Assembly (NCBI GenBank): GCA_028821815.1
Contig: JAPKEY010000007.1
Span: 1 to 24,429 of the forward strand
DNA: 24,429 bases
From: Candidatus Poseidoniales archaeon
GTDB lineage: Archaea; Thermoplasmatota; Poseidoniia; Poseidoniales; Thalassarchaeaceae
Direction: 5' to 3'
In this document: one piece after another, positions 14,164-21,881 of the stretch
How positions within the stretch are numbered: position 1 is the stretch's first letter
How the letters are laid out: every line of letters starts with the position of its first letter
Notes under the pieces: model-generated
What the model saw: the letters and a program-made list of their open reading frames with translations, nothing else
What the model was told of the DNA's origin: nothing
The model's database searches: none
Program-made: the position numbers and the translations under genes

Positions 14164-15129
14164 ATGCCGGAAGAGGATGTTGTCGTAGATGACAAAACCT
14201 TCTGGTGGTCGAACTGGGTTCGGCCTGAAAATCTCGAATTGATTTTCTCTCTTATCTCCATTGGAATCGTTATCTTTGTCATCCAAGAAGACTTGGTCAA
14301 TTCCAATCCAACAATGTTCTGGGTATTGGCGATTCTGGATTTGGCATTGGTTGGATTCTTTGTTGCTGAACTCGCGAAAGACCTGTCCAATGCAGAAGAT
14401 CGTGCTGTATGGTGGCGTGCACAAAGTTGGAGATTACTCGGATTGACTCCAGTCATCCTTGCAGCAATTCCTTCGCTTGAGTTTGTAGTGTTGTTGAGAA
14501 TGGTCCATCTAACGAAGGTGTATTCACTTGCTACCAATTTGCTCGGGTTGCATGAAACAAGTGAGGAATCACCGGTTCAACGACAGATTCAACATTTGGT
14601 TTTCGTTGTGACTTCAATCGGCTTTGCGGGTGGTTTTATCGCATATTTGTTTGAACAGCACGCTACAGATGCAGCATGCGGTGAAACGTGTATTCAAACG
14701 CTGCCGCAAGCCATGTGGTGGGCAATTACTACAGCTACAACCGTTGGTTACGGCGATTATGCCCCTGTTACAACAGGAGGAAGAGTTGTGGCAATTTTCC
14801 TCATGTTCACAGGGATTGCACTGTATGGACTTCTTGCGGCAACACTTTCACAGGTTCTTTGGGCAAGAAATCGGAAATCTAGCAATGGGATACAGCCAAC
14901 AATTGACCCAATTGAAATGATTGAACGCCTAGAAAGATTGGCAGATATGCGCAGAGATGGATGGCTAACTGCAACTGAATTTCATGACGCAAAAGCCAGC
15001 GTTCTAACCGGAAAAATGCCGGGTGGAAATAAAACTCGCGACATAGAATCTAGAGCCCCAATTCCACGTGATGAAAGAAAGGAACGGCGAGCGGCTGCGC
15101 GAGCAGGTTTCCTCGCAGAGGAAGAGTAG
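14164..15129 (+). CDS. Six-helix potassium channel with C-terminal SHOCT-like domain
   Basis: A 321-residue membrane protein. Hydrophobic helices lie near 24-41, 51-70, 93-117, 142-163 and 205-230, with a pore helix and the K+ filter TTVGYGD (192-198) before the last. This is the voltage-gated-like (VIC) fold, but the fourth helix (VVLLRMVHLTKVY) has only scattered basic residues, so voltage sensing is doubtful. Two cysteines, ACGETC (171-176), sit in the outer turret and could form a disulfide. DPIEMIERLERLADMRRDGW to about 281 is a SHOCT-like helical hairpin, used by many prokaryotic membrane proteins for oligomerisation. A very basic/acidic tail follows. The frame is open upstream to a TTG at 14107, but ATG 14164 avoids coding through the hairpins. 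Confidence 0.85.
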   Translation: MPEEDVVVDDKTFWWSNWVRPENLELIFSLISIGIVIFVIQEDLVNSNPTMFWVLAILDLALVGFFVAELAKDLSNAEDRAVWWRAQSWRLLGLTPVILAAIPSLEFVVLLRMVHLTKVYSLATNLLGLHETSEESPVQRQIQHLVFVVTSIGFAGGFIAYLFEQHATDAACGETCIQTLPQAMWWAITTATTVGYGDYAPVTTGGRVVAIFLMFTGIALYGLLAATLSQVLWARNRKSSNGIQPTIDPIEMIERLERLADMRRDGWLTATEFHDAKASVLTGKMPGGNKTRDIESRAPIPRDERKERRAAARAGFLAEEE

Positions 15130-15159
15130 TCTTCTTATCATCAACGGCTTCGACCCAAC

Positions 15160-15708
15160 ATGGACCCTGTGACCTTTGGTGTGCTCACGGCCTCAGATCG
15201 AGCCTCAGTCGGCGATTATGACGATTTGTCAGGCCCAGCCATTGCAGAGTTCCTTTCAGTAGCAATTTCCAACCCATTCAACGTGGAAAGGCGCATCATC
15301 CCCGATGAACAAGAAATGATTGAATCATCATTAATCGAACTTTGTAATGCTGGATGTTCGGTCATCATCACAACCGGTGGAACCGGTCCTGCACCCAGAG
15401 ATGTCACACCCAATGCAACAGAAGCGATTTGTGAACGCATGTTGCCGGGATTTGGTGAGCAGATGCGAGTCATCTCATTACGACATGTTCCCACAGCTGT
15501 TCTCAGTCGGCAAACAGCAGGTGTACGGGGACAAACACTCATTCTTAATTTACCCGGAAGCCCTCGTTCAATTCGGGAAACAATCGATGAAATATGGCCC
15601 GCAGTCCCCTATTGTGTAGATCTGATTGAGGGGCCATACATTGAGACAACTGAAGGTCCTTGGGCGGCTTGGAGGCCACCTCATGCTCGCCGCGCGATTG
15701 AAGAATGA
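15160..15708 (+). CDS. mogA: Molybdopterin adenylyltransferase (MogA/MoaB family)
   Basis: A 182-residue molybdenum-cofactor enzyme that adenylates molybdopterin before metal insertion. LTASDRASVGDYDDLSGPA (9-27) is the family start. TTGGTGPAPRDVTPNAT (69-85) is the MPT-binding signature with its GGTG and DxT. LPGFGEQMR, then SRQTAGVRG and LILNLPGSP, are the other conserved blocks. Length fits MogA/MoaB (about 170-195). No clear ribosome site is seen; a TATA-like CTTATC about 25 nt before the ATG suggests a leaderless transcript. It lies 30 nt after the channel gene and 18 nt before the RNase PH gene, so a shared transcript is possible, without an obvious functional link. Confidence 0.9.
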   Translation: MDPVTFGVLTASDRASVGDYDDLSGPAIAEFLSVAISNPFNVERRIIPDEQEMIESSLIELCNAGCSVIITTGGTGPAPRDVTPNATEAICERMLPGFGEQMRVISLRHVPTAVLSRQTAGVRGQTLILNLPGSPRSIRETIDEIWPAVPYCVDLIEGPYIETTEGPWAAWRPPHARRAIEE

Positions 15709-15726
15709 GACCCGAGTCGGCGAAGC

Positions 15727-16551
15727 ATGGCCAAGTTCAAGGAAGCTGATTTAGAACTCACTCGCGAGAAAAATGAGATGCGGGATGTCGAAGTCGAAAT
15801 CGACTTCACACCCAACGCACTTGCGAGTGTTTTGTACAAGCAAGGAGACACTGTTGTTCTTGCATGTTGCACGCGCGCGAGAAACCTTCCACGCTGGTTC
15901 CCACGGGATGCGACAAAGGGTTGGGTCAATGCAGAATATAGTCTGCTTCCTGGTTCAACTGATTCGAGATTCCAACGTGAACGTAGAGGAGCAAAAGGAC
16001 GAACCTACGAAATCGAGCGCTTGGTTGCGCGTAGCCTTCGTGCGGGAATTGATCTTGAGGAACTTGGGCCACACAGCCTTACTGTTGATTGTGACATCCT
16101 GAATGCCGATGGAGGTACACGTTGTGCATCGATTACAGCAGCAACCATTGCACTTCGTTTGGGGGTTCGAAGGCTCATCGACCAAGGTTTGTGCCTTCCA
16201 GCAGCAGACCGGAAACCTGCTGATGCGGGTCGTGATTGGGTACCTCGTAAACTGAGTTCTGCAGAAAAAACTGCACACGAAGCAGCAGTCCTCCCTGTAG
16301 ATGTGGCTGCAATCAGTGTAGGCCTGCTTGGAGATGATGTCTATCTCGATCTAGATTACATTCTAGATTCCAATGCTGATGTCGATATGAATGTCATAGG
16401 CACTAGTGATGGTATGTTGGTCGAAGTTCAAGGAACTGGTGAAGAATCAACTTATTCACGCGCACAGATGAATGAGCTCATGGATATGGCTGAGAAAGGA
16501 TTGGTCAACCTATATTCAATCCAACAGAAAACGCTCAATAATCAGTCGTAA
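15727..16551 (+). CDS. rph: RNase PH (bacterial type), tRNA 3'-end phosphorolytic exonuclease
   Basis: A 274-residue RNase PH-fold enzyme that trims tRNA 3' ends using phosphate. GWVNAEYSLLPGST (65-78), RTYEIERLVARSLRAGID (92-109), DCDILNADGGTRCASIT (121-137; GGTR is the phosphate-site motif) and DLDYILDSNADVDMNVIGT with VEVQGTGE follow bacterial RNase PH closely. Archaeal exosome Rrp41 lacks the LDYxEDS..DMNVV block in this form, and Rrp42 lacks the catalytic residues, so this is not a standard exosome subunit. An insert around residues 155-180 (LCLPAADRKPADAGRD) is longer than usual. The gene ends 3 nt from the 3' end of a convergent tRNA-Phe. Likely acquired from bacteria; a role beside the archaeal exosome is inferred. 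Confidence 0.82.
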   Translation: MAKFKEADLELTREKNEMRDVEVEIDFTPNALASVLYKQGDTVVLACCTRARNLPRWFPRDATKGWVNAEYSLLPGSTDSRFQRERRGAKGRTYEIERLVARSLRAGIDLEELGPHSLTVDCDILNADGGTRCASITAATIALRLGVRRLIDQGLCLPAADRKPADAGRDWVPRKLSSAEKTAHEAAVLPVDVAAISVGLLGDDVYLDLDYILDSNADVDMNVIGTSDGMLVEVQGTGEESTYSRAQMNELMDMAEKGLVNLYSIQQKTLNNQS

Positions 16552-16554
16552 AGG

Positions 16555-16627
16555 TGCGGTGGGCCGGGCTTGAACCGGCGACTTCCAGATCTTCAGTCTG
16601 GCACTCTCCCAGCTGAGTTACCACCGC
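16555..16627 (-). tRNA. tRNA-Phe (anticodon GAA)
   Basis: On the minus strand a complete cloverleaf folds: acceptor GCGGTGG/CCACCGC (7 bp), D stem ACTC/GAGT, anticodon stem CCAGA/TCTGG with loop CTGAAGA (anticodon GAA), five-base variable loop AAGTC, T stem GCCGG/CCGGC with loop TTCAAGC, and discriminator A. No CCA is encoded (ACC is followed by T). No intron interrupts it. A TATA-like TTGATAATGC lies 24-33 nt upstream of the 5' end. Its 3' end is 3 nt from the RNase PH stop codon on the other strand. Confidence 0.95.
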
Positions 16628-16650
16628 GTGGGAACGAGGCCACCAGCCTT

Positions 16651-16660
16651 GCATTATCAA
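16651..16660 (-). promoter_or_regulatory. Candidate TATA box of tRNA-Phe
   Basis: TTGATAATGC on the minus strand, 24-33 nt upstream of the mature tRNA 5' end, the expected archaeal distance. The only A/T-rich stretch in that place. Confidence 0.45.
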
Positions 16661-16671
16661 CCCTTTCGGGT
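16660..16671 (-). other. GNRA-loop hairpin between endonuclease IV and tRNA-Phe
   Basis: ACCC-GAAA-GGGT on the minus strand, 4-bp arms with a GNRA tetraloop, 14 nt after the endonuclease IV stop. It may end or process the upstream transcript just before the tRNA promoter. Short, so low certainty. Confidence 0.3.
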
Positions 16672-16685
16672 GCTAAATTAGTGAC

Positions 16686-17855
16686 TCAGAAGAGGTCGTC
16701 GTCTTCCTCTTCATCGATAACCATCGGGCCATCATCCTTTGATTTGCCCGCTTTCTTTTTCGAAGCGGCCTTTTCCTTCTTTTCCTTGGCTGGTGGAGCA
16801 GCCTTTTCCTTCTTTTCCTTGGCTGGTGGAGGCGCTTTTTTGCCCTGCTCAGCAGCCTCACGTTTGGCTTTCTCCTCGGCCTCTCTAGCAGCGAGTTCAG
16901 CGGGGTCAATACCCTGAGCAACGGCCAACTTGTTGCGACGGTCATCTCGAGCCTGTTTCTCAAAGAGGCGATGCTTTGCTTTCTCACATTGTTGCATCAT
17001 GAACATAGCGTCGTGTTCCAGCAAAGGGGAATCGGAAATCATCGTGATGTCAAGCCAATCGCCATCCTCAGCAAGGAATTCAGCCAAAGGTTCGAATTTG
17101 AGATCGGATTTCTTGATTTGCGTATAGTGAAGTGCATTCCCCATTCGATGCTCAATCCCACTGAAGTGGCAGTAGAACGTCTTGCCTCCAATGGTCTCAC
17201 GCACTTGGTCAAACAATTCACCGAAATCCTCACTGGTCCGCAAGCCCCCATGCCCACGCGCGTGAACGTGAGCGAGATTCAGAACAGGTACGGTTCCTTC
17301 AACGTGATTAGTGACCTCAAGAACCTCCTCAAGACTGCCCCACAATTCCTGTCGGCCGCTGGTCTCAACGCCAATCAATGTGGGACTGTTCTCGATAACC
17401 CAAGGGAAGGCGGCGTAATCTTCGACCTCGTCCTTGTTGTTCCAAATCTGGGCGCATCGGTCAACAACACCAGCCATGACATTGGCAACCTGTTCGTTGG
17501 CCTCTGCTCCACGATTGTATTCGCCATAAGGACCGACGTGGTAGGTGATGTGTCGTGCGTTGATGATTTTCGCCGCCTGAAGACTAGCCTCCATCTTGGA
17601 CAGGGTACGACTGCGTTCCCGCTTATTGCCGAGAATCTCAGCATAGTAGGGGCCATGGAGATTCATTTCAAATCCTGTCTTCCAGGATAAGATGCCGGCT
17701 TGCCAATATTGATCGAAGTGATGCGGAGCCACAGTTCGCACTGTTTGAATCTCCATCGTTTCTAATCCAAGAGCGGTAATATCGTCCATTCCTTCAACGA
17801 TTGTACGTCCTTTGCAGGACAATGGTACGCCGGCTGGTCCAAGTCTTAGTGGCAT
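16686..17855 (-). CDS. nfo: Endonuclease IV-like AP endonuclease with Lys-rich/acidic tail
   Basis: A TIM-barrel protein of 389 residues from the ATG at 17855. It starts LRLGPAGVPLSCKG, the usual family start, then gives metal-site blocks NLHGPYY (His67), YHVGPYG (His106), IENSPT (Glu155), NLAHVHARGHG (His196, His198), YCHFSGIEHR (His230) and SDSPLLEHDA (Glu280). EndoIV cleaves DNA 5' of abasic sites using three zinc ions. Residues 1-300 are the barrel. The tail 301-389 is unusual: charged helix, tandem PPAKEKKEKAA repeats, then an acidic end DEEEDDDLF. The frame is open to 17915, but those 20 extra residues look non-coding and include a leader hairpin. AGGGGA precedes the chosen ATG. Confidence 0.82.
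   Translation of the reverse strand: MPLRLGPAGVPLSCKGRTIVEGMDDITALGLETMEIQTVRTVAPHHFDQYWQAGILSWKTGFEMNLHGPYYAEILGNKRERSRTLSKMEASLQAAKIINARHITYHVGPYGEYNRGAEANEQVANVMAGVVDRCAQIWNNKDEVEDYAAFPWVIENSPTLIGVETSGRQELWGSLEEVLEVTNHVEGTVPVLNLAHVHARGHGGLRTSEDFGELFDQVRETIGGKTFYCHFSGIEHRMGNALHYTQIKKSDLKFEPLAEFLAEDGDWLDITMISDSPLLEHDAMFMMQQCEKAKHRLFEKQARDDRRNKLAVAQGIDPAELAAREAEEKAKREAAEQGKKAPPPAKEKKEKAAPPAKEKKEKAASKKKAGKSKDDGPMVIDEEEDDDLF
16768..16830. repeat. Two tandem copies of a 33-bp unit in the endonuclease IV tail
   Basis: Copy 1 is 16768-16800 and copy 2 begins at 16801; the first 30 bases are identical. Each encodes 11 residues with Ala-Pro-Pro-Ala-Lys and KEKKEK. The in-frame period (33) means copy number can vary without breaking the gene. 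Confidence 0.8.
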
Positions 17856-17867
17856 AAGGTCCCCTCT

Positions 17868-17879
17868 GGCCTCTCGGCC
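17868..17879 (-). other. GNRA-loop hairpin in the endonuclease IV leader
   Basis: GGCC-GAGA-GGCC on the minus strand, 12 nt before the ATG at 17855. A TATA-like AAAATAAAAG at 17920-17929 would start the transcript near 17895, placing this hairpin in the leader. Confidence 0.35.
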
Positions 17880-17918
17880 GAAACGGTCTCTGTTGAAAAG
17901 GATGTGCGGTTGCATTCT

Positions 17919-17930
17919 CCTTTTATTTTC
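17919..17930 (-). promoter_or_regulatory. Candidate TATA box of endonuclease IV
   Basis: TGAAAATAAAAG on the minus strand, about 70 nt before the ATG at 17855 and upstream of the leader hairpin. The rest of the divergent gap (17856-18021) holds A/T-rich elements such as CAATATTATG near 17974-17983 that could serve the peroxidase gene. Confidence 0.35.
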
Positions 17931-18021
17931 AGGGACCGTAGTAACCTATACCCCGTATGTATTGAACATTCGCAATATTATGACCGACAATTTAACCCAT
18001 TTCGGCCTATGCCATCATACT

Positions 18022-19884
18022 ATGCAGGAGGCGAGGCCCCGAAGCACCCCGGTGAAAATGGGGGTCGCCATTGGACTTTGTTTGCTGATGATTTTACCCA
18101 GTAGCATGGGTGCTGAATTGGCTGCAACGAATTACGACATAGATGTTCGACCTGCTAATTTCCCCAATGCCAACGGCTCAGAAGTCAATTCCGTTCAACC
18201 GGAATGGGGGCAAGCTGGAACACTTCTCGGGCGCGTCGCAAATACAAGTCATGATGCGAACGCGAATTGGATGGGGTTGAGTGATTTACCCAACCCTCGT
18301 GAAATTAGCAACATCGTTTGTGCTCAACCCGGTGTGATTAATGATGAGAGAGGATTATCTGATTTCAATTGGTTGTGGGGGCAATTTATCACTCATGAAA
18401 TTGACTTTACACTCACGCAAAATGGGCGCGTTGGGGAAAATGGCACGCCAGAACAAGCGAATATTGAAATTGACGAAAATGACTCAGTCATGGGTGCACC
18501 TGGCGGTTCCCAAATCCGATTCTTCCGATCTTTGTACACCAGTGTAGTCGATGAGAATGGGGTCGAACACCGTGAACACCCTAACTCGATTACCACTTGG
18601 ATCGATGGAAGTGTAGTTTACGGTTCATCGGATTCAACCCGGAATTGGTTGCGTACCTTTGAGGATGGGCGCATGAAGGTGAGTGAGAATCCATACGGCG
18701 ATTTGTTGCCAGTGGCCAAAGATGATGATGAAACAGCCCCACCAATGTCATTTGCAGGATTCAGTGCGGATGTGCGATTTATTGCTGGGGATTCAAGGGC
18801 CAACGAACACATTGCATTGATGGCCTTGCATGTCCTGTTTATGCGCGAACACAATCGCTTGGCTGAAGGAATCCAAGAACGCAATCCAGATTGGAGTGAT
18901 GAAGATATTTTCCAACGTGCTCGAAAGATTGTAGCTGCACAGATTCAGGCTATTACATACGAAGAATTTCTACCTAGTTTAGGGATCACGCTGGATGAAT
19001 ATACGGGTTATGATTCAAACGTTAATCCCGAAGTAACCAGTGCGTTTGCCACGGTTGGATTCCGGATGGGACACTCACAAATTGGTGATGTATTCCTGCG
19101 TGTAAATGAACAACGCACGCCTATTGAAGAAGGACACATGAGTCTCTTCGATGGATTTTGGACCACCAGTCCTGTGACTGAAGAAGGTGGAATCGCACCC
19201 ATTTTCCGGGGAATGGCCATGCAGGTTCAACCTGCCAACGACATCTACTATGGTGAAGATTTACGGAATCACTTGTTTGGTATGCCTGGTGCGGGTGGTA
19301 TGGACTTGTGTGCCATGGATATCCAGCGTGGTCGCGACCATGGCGTGCCCGATTATGGAGCAGTTCGCGATGCATTTGGATTAGATACGGTGACCAATTA
19401 TAGTGAAATTACCAGCGACTCCAATGTTGCGACTCGATTGACACAAGCCTATGCCACAGAAGACCTAGGCCACATTGATCCATTGATTGGCATGCTTGCA
19501 GAAGATCACCTCCCAGATTCAGCATTGGGTGAAACCATGGATGCACTAATTCGTGACCAGTTCACTCGATTGCGTGATGGTGACCCATTCTATTACGAAA
19601 ATGACCTCGAATTAAATGGTGTTGTGTCTGATCTATCATCAACACGCTTATCACATATTATTCTGCAAAATACCGAAATCGAATCATTACAATGCAATGT
19701 GTTCTTTGCTGAACATAATCTCAACGAACTCGATTGCTATATGCCGAATGTAATTGATGTGCCTCAGCTCGAAACGACAAGTGATTCGGATCCAAGCACA
19801 TTGATTCTCGGGTTGATTGGGTTGGGTGTCGCCGGCCTGCTCATCATGAATTTCTTTGGAGCAACGGCCAAAGAAGAAGAATGA
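18022..19884 (+). CDS. Secreted, C-terminally anchored animal-type heme peroxidase
   Basis: A 620-residue peroxidase-cyclooxygenase superfamily enzyme. The N-terminal KMGVAIGLCLLMILPSSMG (12-30) is a signal peptide. WGQFITHEIDFT (119-130) holds the distal His125 with Gln121, GAPGGSQIRFFRS and SITTWIDGSVVYGS (189-202) are structural blocks, RANEHIALMALHVLFMREHN (259-278) is the long conserved helix, FRMGHSQ (347-353) carries the proximal His351, and DIQRGRDHG (433-441) is a family signature. All heme-site motifs are intact. A C-terminal helix ILGLIGLGVAGLLIMNFFG with a charged tail anchors it outside the cell. It would oxidise halides or phenols with hydrogen peroxide. The frame is open back to 17812, but ATG 18022 gives a normal signal peptide; 17980 is an alternative. 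Confidence 0.88.
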   Translation: MQEARPRSTPVKMGVAIGLCLLMILPSSMGAELAATNYDIDVRPANFPNANGSEVNSVQPEWGQAGTLLGRVANTSHDANANWMGLSDLPNPREISNIVCAQPGVINDERGLSDFNWLWGQFITHEIDFTLTQNGRVGENGTPEQANIEIDENDSVMGAPGGSQIRFFRSLYTSVVDENGVEHREHPNSITTWIDGSVVYGSSDSTRNWLRTFEDGRMKVSENPYGDLLPVAKDDDETAPPMSFAGFSADVRFIAGDSRANEHIALMALHVLFMREHNRLAEGIQERNPDWSDEDIFQRARKIVAAQIQAITYEEFLPSLGITLDEYTGYDSNVNPEVTSAFATVGFRMGHSQIGDVFLRVNEQRTPIEEGHMSLFDGFWTTSPVTEEGGIAPIFRGMAMQVQPANDIYYGEDLRNHLFGMPGAGGMDLCAMDIQRGRDHGVPDYGAVRDAFGLDTVTNYSEITSDSNVATRLTQAYATEDLGHIDPLIGMLAEDHLPDSALGETMDALIRDQFTRLRDGDPFYYENDLELNGVVSDLSSTRLSHIILQNTEIESLQCNVFFAEHNLNELDCYMPNVIDVPQLETTSDSDPSTLILGLIGLGVAGLLIMNFFGATAKEEE

Positions 19885-21733
19885 GACCAATACCCATTAT
19901 GGCCAATAAATAGGCTGAGTGATCTATGATTAGAGGAGGTAATTCCTCCTCGATTTCGAGAATAGAATTGACTTGGACTTCTTCGATAATTTGAGTGTGC
20001 CCGGTAGACCAAGTGACTTCAATGTGCTCAATGGTTTGCTGACCAAGGCCAAAATGGATTGCTGGATCACTGCTTCCAAGGAATCCGTCACCTGCATATG
20101 CTTGTTGCATGAGGATGGTTCCATCTTCAAGATAGACCTTGACCAAGCAACCAATCCCATGACTGTTGGAACCAAGTTCCACACCCTGTAAGCGTACTTT
20201 CAACCAACCACCACTTCCATCTTCAACCGCTGTATTACGCCACAATATTACCTGTCTATCCGAGTGTGCCATCAAAATATCGAGGTCGCCATCATTGTCG
20301 TAATCTGCCAATGCAGTACCCATCGTTTTGTTGGCCCCGGCAATACCCAAATCACTTGCAACATCGGTGAAATCTAGAACACCATCACCATCAATATCCC
20401 CATCATTGCGATAGAGGGAATTGTATTGATTGGAAATGTATTGATTGATTCGGCCCACACCAAACCAGAGGTCCATATCTCCATCCAAATCATAGTCAAA
20501 GAAATGGCAATCCCAATTGACCAAAATGTTGGTATTGATTCCAGCCTCAACAGAATCCTCCGAGAATGTATCGCCGTGGTTAATCCAAAGATAATTCGGT
20601 CCGAAATTGGATTGACATATATCGAGATCGCCATCCATATCGATGTCGGCAGCATGAGTGCCCATTCCAGTCCCCTGAATGTCCATCGACATTTCAACAG
20701 TAATCAAATCGAAGGTTCCATCGTGGTTGTTGTGATACAAAGGTGACACCCCAAAGTCACTGGCAACGTAGAGATCCTCCCAACCATCACCATCGACATC
20801 AGCCCAAACTGCCGCCCAAGACATACCCGAGCCGGCTGGAGAATTACTGAGGCCAGGTGGTAGAGAAACTTGGGTACTTGGATTTACAGGAGCGGTGGTA
20901 CTGATTTGGAGTGATGGTCCAATGAGTGTTTCAAAATCTGTCAACGATGCATCACTCTGTCCATAAACACCCGCTTCACCAGTTTGATCGTTGAATTCAG
21001 GGATTCCATCCCCATTGGTATCACCATCATTGCGATACAGAATATTGGTTTCCCTACGCGCTTGGCCTGTATATTCATCAACCATTCCAAAATTCAATGA
21101 ATAACAATCCATGTCACCATCGTGGTCATAATCAGCCCATACAGAACCAGAGGAATGCCCAGGATTCCCCAAACGAGTTTCAGTGGTAACGTCTCTGAAT
21201 ACCCCATTTTCATTCAGAAACATTTGGTTGGCTTCTCCTGACCCATCGGGGTTAATCAAATCCGCACGGCCATAATTTGAGATATACAAATCAACATCAC
21301 CATCGCCATCAAAATCAACCCATGTGGCACCAAGTGTGGTGACATCTTGGGAACCGACACCAACTACAGCAGAAACATCAACAAAGGTCCCATCACCTTG
21401 ATTTTGCATCAGATGACTTTTGCCTGTGGATGTTGCAATTAAGGCATCTTGGTCACTGTGATTCAGAGGGATTTCTGAGATTTGTTGGTAGCCGAGAAGT
21501 TCAGAAGTTTCCTGTCCAAGATGGTCAAAACGCGCTGTCAAAAATACGTCCAAATCACCATCTTGGTCATAATCACCCCATGCCACACCGGGGCCATAAG
21601 ATGCCCAAATTGTCAATGGCCCTGAATCGATTAAATCCAATCCAGAATCGGTTGTGGAATCCTCAAAACCTGCACTTGCTGGCATGCAAGCCAACAGCAA
21701 GCCAGCCATCAAACAAGCAAAGACTGGGCGCAT
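19844..21733 (-). CDS. Secreted FG-GAP/VCBS repeat protein with ASPIC/UnbV domain (CRTAC1-like)
   Basis: A 629-residue surface protein. The signal peptide is MRPVFACLMAGLLLACMPAS, cleaved after ASA or, if the LLAC lipobox is used, at Cys16. The body has at least seven calcium-loop repeats of the form DxDxDGDxD: DYDQDGDLDVF (54-64), DFDGDGDVDLY, DYDHDGDMDCY, DVDGDGWEDLY, DIDMDGDLDIC, DYDLDGDMDLW and DYDNDGDLDIL, forming a beta propeller. An ASPIC/UnbV module follows (WLKVRLQGVELGSNSHGIG, then GDGFLGSSDP and HFGLG). A C-terminal helix AYLLAIMGIGLILLLWPLLQ anchors it. The frame is open to 22225, but that part reads antisense through ribB; ATG 21733 has a TATA-like element at leaderless distance. 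The last 41 nt overlap the peroxidase gene. Confidence 0.85.
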   Translation of the reverse strand: MRPVFACLMAGLLLACMPASAGFEDSTTDSGLDLIDSGPLTIWASYGPGVAWGDYDQDGDLDVFLTARFDHLGQETSELLGYQQISEIPLNHSDQDALIATSTGKSHLMQNQGDGTFVDVSAVVGVGSQDVTTLGATWVDFDGDGDVDLYISNYGRADLINPDGSGEANQMFLNENGVFRDVTTETRLGNPGHSSGSVWADYDHDGDMDCYSLNFGMVDEYTGQARRETNILYRNDGDTNGDGIPEFNDQTGEAGVYGQSDASLTDFETLIGPSLQISTTAPVNPSTQVSLPPGLSNSPAGSGMSWAAVWADVDGDGWEDLYVASDFGVSPLYHNNHDGTFDLITVEMSMDIQGTGMGTHAADIDMDGDLDICQSNFGPNYLWINHGDTFSEDSVEAGINTNILVNWDCHFFDYDLDGDMDLWFGVGRINQYISNQYNSLYRNDGDIDGDGVLDFTDVASDLGIAGANKTMGTALADYDNDGDLDILMAHSDRQVILWRNTAVEDGSGGWLKVRLQGVELGSNSHGIGCLVKVYLEDGTILMQQAYAGDGFLGSSDPAIHFGLGQQTIEHIEVTWSTGHTQIIEEVQVNSILEIEEELPPLIIDHSAYLLAIMGIGLILLLWPLLQRNS

Positions 21734-21756
21734 GGACTGGGATGGGGTATCGCACA

Positions 21757-21765
21757 TAAGATAAC
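21757..21765 (-). promoter_or_regulatory. Candidate TATA box of the FG-GAP protein gene
   Basis: GTTATCTTA on the minus strand, centred about 27 nt upstream of ATG 21733, which would be leaderless. Supports 21733 over the upstream ATGs at 21757 and 21778. The remainder of the 148-nt divergent gap to ribB shows a GATG-CGT-CATC palindrome (21792-21802) and nothing else recognised. Confidence 0.4.
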
Positions 21766-21881
21766 GGGGCCAAATCATAGATTCGCATCTGTGATGCGTC
21801 ATCGACGTGTTTTCAAGGAAGGGGCGAGCGCGTCGAACCGAAAAGCACGGGGTTGTTAGGCCCCTGCGGAGTATGAGGACG

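Noticed and set aside
16768..16830. Possible CRISPR or mobile-element repeat
   Set aside because: Two in-frame 33-bp copies without spacers inside a coding tail; simple tandem duplication.
16971..17690. 239-codon plus-strand frame inside the endonuclease IV gene
   Set aside because: Antisense to catalytic blocks of the barrel protein; no domain or start signal.
17812..18021. N-terminal extension of the heme peroxidase frame
   Set aside because: It overlaps the endonuclease IV start on the other strand and would bury the signal peptide in the interior of the protein.
21849..21866. GGGG/CCCC inverted repeat before ribB as a riboswitch
   Set aside because: Only four paired bases with a long loop; no FMN riboswitch core is recognisable.
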